This document shows, piece by piece, positions 8,885 to 17,258 of a stretch of 42,725 nt of DNA. Numbering within the stretch: the stretch's first letter is position 1; each line of letters opens with the position of its first letter. The DNA is from Pseudomonadota bacterium (GTDB taxonomy: Bacteria > Pseudomonadota > Alphaproteobacteria > Reyranellales > Reyranellaceae), in contig JAEZHS010000222.1 of assembly GCA_023436825.1 (NCBI GenBank), positions 1 through 42,725 of the forward strand. The letters are read 5' to 3'. The position numbers were made by a program, and so were the translations under genes. Under the pieces are notes generated by a model, which was not told where the DNA came from, made no database searches, and saw only the letters and a list, made by a program, of their open reading frames with translations.

Positions 8885-10033
8885 ATGAGCGCGCTCCTCA
8901 ACGATGTCGACCTAGTCGATCGCATTCTTGCGCATGTCGACGGCAAGTCGACGGACAAGGGCACCTCGGTATGGCGCGAGCCGACCGCGAACTATACCTG
9001 CCCCGAGCGCTTCGCGGCCGAGCTGGAAGTGCTGCGCCGCGTGCCGATGGCCTTCTGCCCCTCCGCGGCCTTGCCCGAACCCGGCTCGTACATCGCGCGC
9101 ACGACCGTCGGCACGCCGCTCCTGGTGGTGCGGGGAACGGATGGCGCCGTTCGCGGCTTTCGCAACGCGTGCCGTCACCGCGGCATGAAGCTCGTGGAGG
9201 ATGAGGGCTGCAAGCGGGCCTTCGCCTGCCCCTATCATGCCTGGACCTACGGCCTCGATGGCTCGCTGCGCCACATTCCCGGCGAGGAGGGCTTCCCCGG
9301 CCTGGACAGGAAGGAGCACGGGCTCGTGCCGGTGACGGTGCACGAGAAGGGCGGCCTCGTCTTCGTGACTCAGGACACGCCGCTCTCCGATGGCGCCTTA
9401 CCCGACGTGCCGGACGGCCTCCTGCCCTCCGACTGGATCCTCTTCAACAAGATCGAGTTCGACGACAAAGCCAACTGGAAGCTTATCGGCGAGACGTCGA
9501 TGGAGGGCTATCACATCAAGCCTCTCCACAGTCAGTCCTTCTATCCCTACGGCTACGACAACCTCAACGTGGTGGAGCTGCACGGCCGCAACTCGCGCAT
9601 CGTCTTTCCGTTCCGCCGCATCGAGAAGCTGCGCCAGATGCCGCGCGAGGAGTGGAACGTGCAGGGGCGCCTCACCGACGTGCATCAGCTCTTCCCCAAC
9701 ACCCATGTCAGCTTCCTCTCCAGCCACGCGATGCTCATCATCCTGGAACCGGTGGCGCCGTCGGAAACGCACTGGGTGATCTACCAGCTCGCGCCGCGGC
9801 TGAAGAACGGCAAGCCGCTCGACATCGCCGAGGCCCGGCGCGATGCCAATTTCGTGCAGGACGCCGGCCTGACCGAGGACCGGCAGGCGGCCTGCGCCAT
9901 CCAGGCTGGCCTCGCCTCGCGCGCCAACAGCCATTTCACCTTCGGCCACTACGAACAGGCGATCGGCCATTTCCATCGTCACCTGACGGAGCATGTCGAG
10001 AAGCTGAAGGCTGAGCGCCGGGGCGCGGGATGA
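8885..10033 (+). CDS. Rieske-type ring-hydroxylating oxygenase, alpha subunit
   Basis: A 382-residue non-heme iron oxygenase that would add oxygen to an aromatic or quaternary-amine substrate. The Rieske 2Fe-2S ligands are Cys96, His98, Cys115 and His118 (CRHRG and CPYHAW). The catalytic domain has His210 and His215 (EGYHIKPLH) and a probable third iron ligand Asp332 in EDRQAACAIQ. No beta subunit, ferredoxin or reductase gene is nearby, so electrons must come from a partner encoded elsewhere. The substrate cannot be deduced. ATG 8885 follows a strong GGAAGGAAGAG. A 151-base gap separates it from the HdeA-like gene. After the stop there is only a weak 5-bp hairpin (10048-10060) before the first cyclase gene. 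Confidence 0.85.
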   Translation: MSALLNDVDLVDRILAHVDGKSTDKGTSVWREPTANYTCPERFAAELEVLRRVPMAFCPSAALPEPGSYIARTTVGTPLLVVRGTDGAVRGFRNACRHRGMKLVEDEGCKRAFACPYHAWTYGLDGSLRHIPGEEGFPGLDRKEHGLVPVTVHEKGGLVFVTQDTPLSDGALPDVPDGLLPSDWILFNKIEFDDKANWKLIGETSMEGYHIKPLHSQSFYPYGYDNLNVVELHGRNSRIVFPFRRIEKLRQMPREEWNVQGRLTDVHQLFPNTHVSFLSSHAMLIILEPVAPSETHWVIYQLAPRLKNGKPLDIAEARRDANFVQDAGLTEDRQAACAIQAGLASRANSHFTFGHYEQAIGHFHRHLTEHVEKLKAERRGAG

Positions 10034-10138
10034 TCGGCATGGACGTCGGGCAAGATGCCCCGGTAGGATGGATGGACGCTTAGGGGCGGCATTCCGAGCG
10101 GCATCTGCAGCCGAAACGCCCGCTTGAGAGGGGTCGTG

Positions 10139-12070
10139 TTGGAGAACTTCCTAAAAAGTTCCGGCCGTCGCGTCGCCCGTCCCAGCCGCCTTCCCCTCCT
10201 GGCCGCAGCATTCGTCCTTCTCGTCTGCGGCGCTATCGTCCTGCAAAGCGCACTCGGCGTATGGGCGGCGCGTACGGCGGCGTTGAAGAATGCCGAGGTC
10301 GACGAGGCCAATCTGGCGCGATCCCTCCTCCAGCACGCCGAGGACACCTTCGAACTGGCCGACAGCCTGGTGCTGGGTGTCGTCAACCGACTGGAGGCGG
10401 ACGGGACCGGTCCTGACTCCATCGCGCGGCTGCAAACCGCCATCGATGTCCGCAAGCCGACCATGGGACGCGTCCGTGGCCTGTTCGTGTACGACGACGA
10501 GGGCCGCTGGCTGGCGTCGTCGGAGAAGGTCGAAAACATGGCCTCGCTGAACAACAGCGACCGCGAATACTTCAAAGTGCATCGCGCCTTCCCCAGCCGC
10601 AGCCTCCTCATCGGCAATCCGATCAGGAGCCGGTCTGGCGGCCAATGGATCGTGACCGCGACGCGGCGCTTCAACAATCCGGACGGCTCGTTCGGTGGCG
10701 TCGTCCTGGCATCGATCGATTCGTCCTACTTCGCGCAGTTCTATCGGCAGTTCAACGTCGGCCCGAGCGGCAGCGTATCGCTGCTGACAATCGGCGGCAT
10801 CGTGCTGGCCCGTGGCCTCGACAACGATAGCACCGTCGGCGCCGACATATCGACCAGTCCGTTCATCAAGGAGCTCAATTCCCGACCGCCCGCGAGCACA
10901 TTCTACTTCAAGTCGCCCTTCGATGGACTGTGGCGCCTGGGCTACTACAAAGTGAGCGACCGGTATCCGATCCTCATCGCCGTGACGGAACCGAAGGACG
11001 AGGTGCTTGCGGAGTGGCGGAGCGACGCGACGTTGCGCATTGCCCTGGTCGGCGGCCTCACCCTCCTGATCGCCGCGATCGGCATCTATCTGGTGCGGGC
11101 GATATCCCAGCGCCAGCGGATGGCGATGGCCCTGATGGCAAAGGAGGCGGACTTCCGGCTGCTCGCCGAGGAGTCGAGCGACATGGTGATGCGCATCGGC
11201 CTCGATGAGAACATCTCCTATATATCTCCCTCGTGCTCGCGCATCCTCGGGTGGGACGTCAGCCAGCTCACCGGCACGTCGGCCCTGGCCGGCATCCACG
11301 ACGACGACCTGCCGCGCGTCAGGCAGGTCGTTGCCGGCCTGAAACAAGGGGCAATCGAGGAGACCAAGATCATCTACCGGAACCGCAACCGGCAAGGTCA
11401 GTGGATCTGGCTGGAGACGACGCTGCACGCGACCCGCAGCGTCGACACCGGCGATGTCGACGGCGTCGTTGCCATGTCTCGCGACATGACCGAGCACAAG
11501 GATCTCGAGAAGAAGCTTGCGGATCTCGCCACCCTGGACGGGCTGACGGGCCTCGCCAACCGGCGCCACTTCGACGAGAGACTGCCGCAGGAATGGGCGC
11601 GGGCCAGGCGCGGCGGCACCGCCCTATCGCTGCTGATGGTGGATGTCGACCACTTCAAGAAGCTCAACGACCAGCACGGACATCAGGCGGGAGATATGTG
11701 CCTGCAATCGATGGCCAGGGTTCTCGCACAGGAAGTCCGACGACCCGCCGATCTCGTTGCCCGATATGGCGGGGAGGAGTTCGCCGTGCTGCTGCCGGAG
11801 ACGGACGAAGCCGGCTGCGAGGTCATCGGCGAGCGCATCCGCCAGGCCCTTCAAGACCTGGCGTTGCCGCACCCGCACAATCCGCCGTCCCGATGCGTCA
11901 CCGTCAGCATAGGTGGGGCGACCGGCTGGCCGGGTTCCGAACGGTCCGGCGATCAGGCGTCGCTCGTCGCGGCCGCCGACCGCGCGCTCTATGCCGCCAA
12001 GAACGGCGGCCGCAACCGCGTGGTCATGTCGGGTCAGGTCGTTGCATGGCGAGGCGCCGAAAGCGCCTGA
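10139..12070 (+). CDS. Membrane diguanylate cyclase: extracytoplasmic sensor, PAS, GGDEF
   Basis: About 643 residues, making c-di-GMP from two GTP. A transmembrane helix near residues 15-40 is followed by a periplasmic Cache/PDC-type sensor (about 45-295; note LFVYDDEGRWLASSEK and SDREYFKVHR). Then come a second helix (about 300-320), a PAS domain (about 345-455) and GGDEF (about 480-635). The active site GGEEF is at 544-548, and the product-inhibition site RxxD is intact (R535, D538). Start TTG 10139 is chosen because GAGAGGGG ends five bases before it; GTG 10136 or TTG 10124 are alternatives. It is the first of three cyclases on this strand, facing the cellulose operon. Confidence 0.85.
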   Translation: MENFLKSSGRRVARPSRLPLLAAAFVLLVCGAIVLQSALGVWAARTAALKNAEVDEANLARSLLQHAEDTFELADSLVLGVVNRLEADGTGPDSIARLQTAIDVRKPTMGRVRGLFVYDDEGRWLASSEKVENMASLNNSDREYFKVHRAFPSRSLLIGNPIRSRSGGQWIVTATRRFNNPDGSFGGVVLASIDSSYFAQFYRQFNVGPSGSVSLLTIGGIVLARGLDNDSTVGADISTSPFIKELNSRPPASTFYFKSPFDGLWRLGYYKVSDRYPILIAVTEPKDEVLAEWRSDATLRIALVGGLTLLIAAIGIYLVRAISQRQRMAMALMAKEADFRLLAEESSDMVMRIGLDENISYISPSCSRILGWDVSQLTGTSALAGIHDDDLPRVRQVVAGLKQGAIEETKIIYRNRNRQGQWIWLETTLHATRSVDTGDVDGVVAMSRDMTEHKDLEKKLADLATLDGLTGLANRRHFDERLPQEWARARRGGTALSLLMVDVDHFKKLNDQHGHQAGDMCLQSMARVLAQEVRRPADLVARYGGEEFAVLLPETDEAGCEVIGERIRQALQDLALPHPHNPPSRCVTVSIGGATGWPGSERSGDQASLVAAADRALYAAKNGGRNRVVMSGQVVAWRGAESA

Positions 12071-12198
12071 GGGCCTATGCGCTGAACCGCTGACAATGCA
12101 ACGGATCTGCAGCGATGCGAACCTGATCGCTGCCCTTTTCCTCCATTGCGGTTCGTCGCTATTGTGGCCTCCGGGAAGAGTGGGCTACGTGGTCACTG

Positions 12199-13095
12199 AT
12201 GGCGAATTTGGCAGAGGTTCTGGCGACGGCACTCGACGCCGTCGAGTACGGTATCGTCCTCCTGGACAAGGATCTTCGGGCGACGTTCATCAACCGGACC
12301 TATTATCGAATGCTGGCGCTGAAGCCGCCGCCGGCCGGTTCGTTGTACGGCTTCACGGACCTGGTCGAGCACGCGCGCCGCAACGGGGTCGAATACCTCG
12401 GGGAAGGCGCCAGCCAGGACAATGCCGAGGCGCGCATCGCCATGATCCGTGCCGGCGGGCACCCGCCGATGGAGTTGCGCTTCGGTGACGGACGGGTCCT
12501 GAAGACCGAATGTGTCGCCCTGCCCGACGGCAGCCGCATGATGACGTTCGCCGACATATCCGAGCTGGTCAACGCGGCCGAGAAGCTGCGGATCCTGGCC
12601 ACCACCGACGACCTGACACAACTGCCAAACCGTCGGCACTTCCTGGCAGCCCTCGAGGAGGAGTTCGGCCGTGCGCATCGCAGCGATTCGACCTTCTCGG
12701 TGGTGATGGTCGATGCCGACCACTTCAAGATGATCAATGACCGGCATGGCCACTTCGGCGGAGACGAGGTGCTGCGGGCGCTCGCCGACCGGTGCCGGGA
12801 TGTCGTCCGCCGCCCCGACATATTGGGCCGGGTCGGCGGCGAGGAATTCGCCGCCGCCCTGGTTGCCAGCGACATGCCCGACGCCTTCACGACCGCCGAG
12901 CACCTGCGCCGGCACGTGGCGGCCGAGCCGTTCGAGGTTGCCGGCGAGAAAGTCAGGATGACGGTGAGTGTCGGGGTGGCGGCGCGGCGCGCCAGGGACA
13001 CCACCTCGGGCGAACTGCTCCGCATGGCCGACAGGGCGCTCTATGCCGCCAAGGCAAACGGGCGCAACTGCGTCACGGCAGACCCGGTCCGATAG
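12199..13095 (+). CDS. Soluble PAS-GGDEF diguanylate cyclase
   Basis: A 298-residue cytoplasmic protein with no membrane segment. Residues about 8-125 form a PAS-like sensor (EYGIVLLDKDLRATFINRTY) ending in a DISEL linker. Residues 130-295 are GGDEF, with DADHFKMINDRHGH and the active-site GGEEF at 213-217. RxxD for feedback inhibition is present (R204, D207). All catalytic positions look intact, so it should be active. Start ATG 12199 has only a weak ribosome-binding site (GAAGAG about 20 bases away), so translation may be modest or coupled. It shares the NRRHF core motif with both flanking cyclases, suggesting a local paralogous family. Confidence 0.85.
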   Translation: MANLAEVLATALDAVEYGIVLLDKDLRATFINRTYYRMLALKPPPAGSLYGFTDLVEHARRNGVEYLGEGASQDNAEARIAMIRAGGHPPMELRFGDGRVLKTECVALPDGSRMMTFADISELVNAAEKLRILATTDDLTQLPNRRHFLAALEEEFGRAHRSDSTFSVVMVDADHFKMINDRHGHFGGDEVLRALADRCRDVVRRPDILGRVGGEEFAAALVASDMPDAFTTAEHLRRHVAAEPFEVAGEKVRMTVSVGVAARRARDTTSGELLRMADRALYAAKANGRNCVTADPVR

Positions 13096-13141
13096 CTGCT
13101 CTAAACTCAGCTGTCATCGATGGCGCGTGCGGGAAGGACCG

Positions 13142-14317
13142 ATGGCGGTCGACGTCAAAACGCTCTACCTCCTCAATTTCGTCCTGGCATTCGTCATGGC
13201 GGCGATCGCCTATTTCTCCTGGTTCCATCATCGCAACATCGTCGGTCTGCGCGGATGGGCCCTCGGCCTGGCGCTGGGCGCGATCGGCTCGCTCGAGCTC
13301 AGCCTGAGGACGCGGGGCTCCCCTCCCCTGCTCGTGATCACGGCGAACACCTTCGTCATTGCCGGTTATGCGACCGTCTGGATGACGATTCGCCGCTTCA
13401 ACCGCGGCACCGTGGACGTCGCCTATGCGCTCGTCCCCACAGGGATATTCCTCGTCGCCTTCACTGTTGTCGTGCTGATCGGTACCGATGTGCACATCCG
13501 CGTCGCCCTGAGCTCGATCGGCATCGGCGTGCTGTCGTTGCTCGCCGGCTGGGAGGTCTTGCGCGACCGCGTCCGTGAACCGCTGACCAGCCGAACACCG
13601 ACGGCGAGCGCCTTCCTTCTGATGGCGGGCGCCATGGCCGTCCGCACGGTGTCGTCACTGCTGAGCGATGCACCGGCGGACGATACGCCTTTCTACGATC
13701 CGACCCAGGGCTACAGCCTGTTCGTCAACACCATCTGCATCGTGGCGCTGACGCTCGGGCTGCTGCTGATGGGCAACGAGCGCCTGAGGAATCACTACGA
13801 GAGGCTTGCGACCACCGACGAGCTGACGGGCCTGCCAAACCGCCGCCACTTCCTCGAAGAGGGCGAGCGCCTTGCGGCACGCGCGATCGGGACGAAGTCG
13901 GCAGCATGCGTGCTGATGATCGACCTCGATCATTTCTCGGAAGTGAACAGGAAATTCGGCCACGCTGGCGGCGACCGGGCGCTCATCGCTTTCGCCGCAT
14001 CCGCGCGGCAGGCGCTGCGGACCACGGATCTCGTCGCACGCTACGGCGGCGAGGAGTTCTGCGCGCTGTTGCCGGGCGCCGACGAGGCTGAAGGACGGCG
14101 CGTCGCCGAGCGGCTGCGCTCCGGCATCGCCGCAACATCGATCGACCTCGATGGCCGGCCCCTTCGGATCACCGCAAGCATTGGCTTTTCCCCCCTCGGC
14201 GACGATCTGCGAGGGGCGATGCGCCGCGCCGACGTCGCGCTCTATCGCGCCAAGGCTCTGGGGCGCAACCGGGTGTGCACAGCGTCGGACGAAGCATCCG
14301 ACGCCGCAGCGAGCTGA
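13142..14317 (+). CDS. Six-helix membrane GGDEF diguanylate cyclase
   Basis: A 391-residue protein with an N-terminal membrane domain of about six or seven helices (residues 5-215) and a C-terminal GGDEF domain (about 230-385). GGEEF is at 302-306 and RxxD at R293/D296. The usual FKxxND segment reads FSEVNRKFGH, so the Lys and the Asp after the guanine-binding Asn are changed; the Asn itself and the GGD that follows are kept, so activity is likely but not certain. ATG 13142 is preceded by GGGAAGGA; the frame open to 12968 overlaps the previous gene and lacks such a site. Its end is nine bases from the convergent EAL gene. Confidence 0.85.
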   Translation: MAVDVKTLYLLNFVLAFVMAAIAYFSWFHHRNIVGLRGWALGLALGAIGSLELSLRTRGSPPLLVITANTFVIAGYATVWMTIRRFNRGTVDVAYALVPTGIFLVAFTVVVLIGTDVHIRVALSSIGIGVLSLLAGWEVLRDRVREPLTSRTPTASAFLLMAGAMAVRTVSSLLSDAPADDTPFYDPTQGYSLFVNTICIVALTLGLLLMGNERLRNHYERLATTDELTGLPNRRHFLEEGERLAARAIGTKSAACVLMIDLDHFSEVNRKFGHAGGDRALIAFAASARQALRTTDLVARYGGEEFCALLPGADEAEGRRVAERLRSGIAATSIDLDGRPLRITASIGFSPLGDDLRGAMRRADVALYRAKALGRNRVCTASDEASDAAAS

Positions 14318-14326
14318 AGCGGTCCG

Positions 14327-15550
14327 TCAGAAGGGCGGTGCCGGACGATACCGCCCGACCCGCGCCATCGCATCGATCCAGGGGACGACCTGCGTGGCAG
14401 GCATCGGCCGGGAGATCAGAAAGCCTTGACCAAAGTTGCATCCCAGTCGCTCGAGGAAATCCCACTGCTCCTGGGTTTCGATGCCCTCGCCCGTCACACT
14501 GAACTTCTCGCGGGCGGCGAGCGCCACCAGCATCTCGACAGTGTGCTGGGCTTCCGGTCCACCTCCCAACCCTGCGACCACACCCCGATCGATCTTCAGA
14601 TCGGTGAACGGATAGTATCGCAGCCGATCGAGATTGGAGAAGCCGACGCCATAATCGTCCATGGAAATCGCCACCCCTGCCTCACGCAGCCTCGTGAGAA
14701 CGGCGCGGGCGACAGGAGGATTGGGGGCCTTTTCGGTCTCCGTCAGCTCGAGGGTGAGGCATCGCGGGTCACAGTCTTTCGCTCGCAGCACGGCAAGAAT
14801 CTCGTCGGCCGTGTTCGGCGATGACAGAACGAGAGTAGAGACGTTGACGGAAACCGAGAGCAGGGTTCCGGCCTTCCGCCATTCGACGTGCTGGTCGAGC
14901 GACTTTTCCAGGACCGTCCAGGTCATCGGCACGATGGCGCCGGACCGCTCTGCCAGGCTGATGAACCGCTCGGGCCTGATCAGGCCAAATTGGGGATGTT
15001 GCCAACGCACGAGAGCTTCGACGTGGCCGATCGTGCGCTGCCGCAGCGCCACGATGGGCTGGTAGTGAACGACCACCTCGTTCGACGGTATGGCGTCGAG
15101 CTGACGGGCCGTGAGGCCAGCGTCGGAAGCATCGCTTTGCCTGGCGCCGAGGCGACCCAAAAGCGTGACAAGGACCGAAGAGGACAACGGCCTCGGCACG
15201 CTGCCGACCACGTCGACTCCGGAGCGTACGGCGTGGCGGCGAATAGCCTCGAGCGCCACATCGTCCCCTGCGCCGACCAGAATGGTGCGTGGCCGGCGGC
15301 CTTTGCCGAAAATGTCGAATATCCGCCGGCATTGCTCGACGCCCAGGCCGACGTCCAGGAGAAGCCAGTCGAAATCATGAGCCCGCAGAAAGTCGGGCAG
15401 CTCACTCGCCGAGCCGATGACCTGAACGGAGAAGTTCAGTCCGATTGCTCTCTCGGCCAGCTCGGCTCTGAATTCGTCATCCCCGCTCGCCACGAGGGAG
15501 CGGAACCTGTTCGCCATCAGCGGGGCCTGTTCGGAATCGGCCAAGCACAT
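14327..15550 (-). CDS. Receiver-EAL c-di-GMP phosphodiesterase at the end of the bcs operon
   Basis: A 407-residue cytoplasmic protein. Residues about 16-130 form a CheY-like receiver; 150-400 an EAL domain that should cleave c-di-GMP to pGpG. Catalytic EAL residues are all visible: E178 (EALVRW), N236, E268, D298/D299, K319, E355/E358 and Q375. The receiver keeps the acidic pair D24/D25 and phospho-acceptor D66, but the conserved Lys is Arg120 (VPRPL) and the switch Ser/Thr is Gly, so phosphorylation control is doubtful. ATG 15550 has a Shine-Dalgarno that is too close; ATG 15517 (MANRF), with AGG eight bases upstream, is an equally good start. It lies 125 bases after bcsZ and likely tunes the c-di-GMP seen by BcsA. 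Confidence 0.85.
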   Translation of the reverse strand: MCLADSEQAPLMANRFRSLVASGDDEFRAELAERAIGLNFSVQVIGSASELPDFLRAHDFDWLLLDVGLGVEQCRRIFDIFGKGRRPRTILVGAGDDVALEAIRRHAVRSGVDVVGSVPRPLSSSVLVTLLGRLGARQSDASDAGLTARQLDAIPSNEVVVHYQPIVALRQRTIGHVEALVRWQHPQFGLIRPERFISLAERSGAIVPMTWTVLEKSLDQHVEWRKAGTLLSVSVNVSTLVLSSPNTADEILAVLRAKDCDPRCLTLELTETEKAPNPPVARAVLTRLREAGVAISMDDYGVGFSNLDRLRYYPFTDLKIDRGVVAGLGGGPEAQHTVEMLVALAAREKFSVTGEGIETQEQWDFLERLGCNFGQGFLISRPMPATQVVPWIDAMARVGRYRPAPPF

Positions 15551-15572
15551 CCTCGAGGCCAGTCAGGGCAAC

Positions 15573-15662
15573 CTATCGGAGGTCGCCGGCAATGTCATGA
15601 TCTATTCGGTGTTGCAGCGGCGGCGCGAGGTAGACAACTCCATTCTCGTCCATTGCGAGCAT
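15573..15662 (-). CDS. Possible 29-residue peptide between bcsZ and the EAL gene
   Basis: A small frame, ATG 15662 to TAG 15573, encodes MLAMDENGVVYLAPPLQHR and ten further residues. It fits neatly in the 125-base gap: 13 bases after the bcsZ stop and 22 before the EAL start. Composition looks protein-like, but there is no convincing ribosome-binding site and no family is recognised. It could be a real operon microprotein or chance. Confidence 0.2.
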   Translation of the reverse strand: MLAMDENGVVYLAPPLQHRIDHDIAGDLR

Positions 15663-15675
15663 TCGGACGGCGATC

Positions 15676-16743
15676 TCAACGCTTCGCCGCCGCCGTTTCC
15701 CGAGCCGCCAGATTGGACAGGAGCTTGAGACTGGCCGAGTAGTAGTCGTCGTGATCGTCGAGCTGGGCGAGCGGCGGCGGCCCGGCCATGCCACTCGCGA
15801 CGAACTGGGTGACCGCCGCGACCGCACTGTAGCCGCCGCTCGACGGAAAGGGCGCCACCGAGCCGTCCACGAGATTGATCCAGGCCGGCGGCCGTCCGGC
15901 GAATTTCGGCGTGCGCCAGGCCGCAAGAAAGCGACCAAGACGGGCCTTGTCGCTGTGCCACGCAAGGTACAGCGGGATGCGGATGGCATCGAAGCCGAAG
16001 TACGGCGGCCAGCCGTCGGCGATCCGGAATTCCTGGTTGCCGTACAGCAACCAGTCCGGCGGCAGCCGATGGACGCCGAACGCCGCATTGTCGAGAAGCC
16101 AGAGCCCGTCGGTCTCGAGCCGCCGCCACCGCCCCTGCTCGCCGGGCTGTTCGGCAAACTCGTGGATCGCCGGCCACACATAGTAGGACAGGTTGACGAC
16201 GCGCCGGTTGCCGCGAACGAAGCCCTGGAGTCCCGGCAGCAGGACGACACGGCCGCCCGGGACGTCGTTGGCGAGCTTGTCGAGGATCGCCGCCTGAATC
16301 CGCCGCGCCGGTTCCACCCAGCGCGGCTCGTTCCACCGGCGTGCGGCCCGCATCAACGCCCAGGCGATCAACAGGTCGCCATCCGCGGCATTGTTCTTGT
16401 CGGGTACGGGGTCCGCGGTCTTGGGCGACCACTTCCAGGAAAACAGGCCGTCGCTCCGCTGCAGCGATGCGGACGTCCATTCCCACAGCTTGCCGAAGGT
16501 CTCCCGGTCGTCGTTGCTCTGGGCAAACAGCAACCCCCACCCCTGGCTTTCGGAGTGGCTGACGTCGTCGTTGCCGGTGTCGATCACCCGCGTGCCGCCG
16601 ACGATGAACCGCCGCTTGAACGTGTCCCAGTTCTGATCGGCCGCAGCGGCCACAGGGCAGAGGGCCAAGGTCGCAGCGCCGCCACACGCCCTCAGGAACG
16701 CCCGTCGAGACTCGCCGGCACCGTGCGCCTGTTGCGGGATCAC
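15676..16743 (-). CDS. bcsZ: Endo-beta-1,4-glucanase BcsZ (GH8)
   Basis: A 355-residue glycoside hydrolase family 8 endoglucanase that cuts beta-1,4-glucan in the periplasm during cellulose export. The N-terminus has a Tat-like signal (SRRAFL at residues 12-17, hydrophobic to about 30, cleavage near VAAAA). The catalytic acid is Glu65 in SHSESQGWG and the base is probably Asp252 in FGFDAIRI. The substrate-binding DGD at 121-123 is also kept. Length is typical. It starts two bases after the bcsD stop, so it is translated from the bcs message. No key residue is missing. Confidence 0.92.
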   Translation of the reverse strand: MIPQQAHGAGESRRAFLRACGGAATLALCPVAAAADQNWDTFKRRFIVGGTRVIDTGNDDVSHSESQGWGLLFAQSNDDRETFGKLWEWTSASLQRSDGLFSWKWSPKTADPVPDKNNAADGDLLIAWALMRAARRWNEPRWVEPARRIQAAILDKLANDVPGGRVVLLPGLQGFVRGNRRVVNLSYYVWPAIHEFAEQPGEQGRWRRLETDGLWLLDNAAFGVHRLPPDWLLYGNQEFRIADGWPPYFGFDAIRIPLYLAWHSDKARLGRFLAAWRTPKFAGRPPAWINLVDGSVAPFPSSGGYSAVAAVTQFVASGMAGPPPLAQLDDHDDYYSASLKLLSNLAARETAAAKR

Positions 16744-16745
16744 TG

Positions 16746-17234
16746 CTACGAACCGGTTCGCTCGTACCGGAAAACCAGCGGCGGATAGGCACCGTTGCCG
16801 CGTTCCACCAGTCGCATGGCGAGGCCTGATCGCGCCGCCTGCTGGGTCAACCAGCCTTCCAGAAGCGCTTCGAGAACCGCTGCGAATGCGGTCTGCGCCT
16901 CCGTGCCTTCGAAGAAAGGATAGCCGACGACGACGAACTCGAGCGCCCTTTCGGCCTCATAGATGTCGACCTGGCCCCAGTCGAGGGCCTGAAGGCCGGC
17001 ATTCATCGCCGCCTTCAGGTCGTCGAGCGACTGGCAGGCCGGTATGTTCCTGTCCTTGGCGATGGCCGCGCCGACGCCGGCGAGGATCTGCAGCGCCTGC
17101 TCGTCGCCGGCCACTCGAGAAAGCGTCGGCGCCAGAGCTTCCATGAATGTTCGCCATTGCGGCGGGCACGAACGCCTCGCCGCGACAACGAGCGTCGTCC
17201 CATCGAGTGCATTGTTCCCCGGACGAACAGCCAT
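16746..17234 (-). CDS. bcsD: Cellulose synthase subunit D (BcsD/AcsD-like)
   Basis: A 162-residue cytoplasmic or periplasm-proximal protein. The core from about residue 31 (FMEALAPTLSRVAGDEQA) follows the pattern of Komagataeibacter AcsD: an FxxAL opening, a mid segment LQALDWGQVDIYEAERALEF that parallels the AcsD INWGYV helix, and an end segment VLEALLEGWLTQQ that parallels VLEGLYGRWITSQ. AcsD forms an octameric ring that helps order glucan chains. Overall identity looks low, so the call rests on pattern, length and position between bcsC and bcsZ. ATG 17234 is used (a TTG precedes it); the ribosome-binding site is weak. BcsD is the hallmark of class I cellulose operons. Confidence 0.75.
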   Translation of the reverse strand: MAVRPGNNALDGTTLVVAARRSCPPQWRTFMEALAPTLSRVAGDEQALQILAGVGAAIAKDRNIPACQSLDDLKAAMNAGLQALDWGQVDIYEAERALEFVVVGYPFFEGTEAQTAFAAVLEALLEGWLTQQAARSGLAMRLVERGNGAYPPLVFRYERTGS

Positions 17235-17258
17235 CAAAAATCCGATCTGGGCCGAAGA

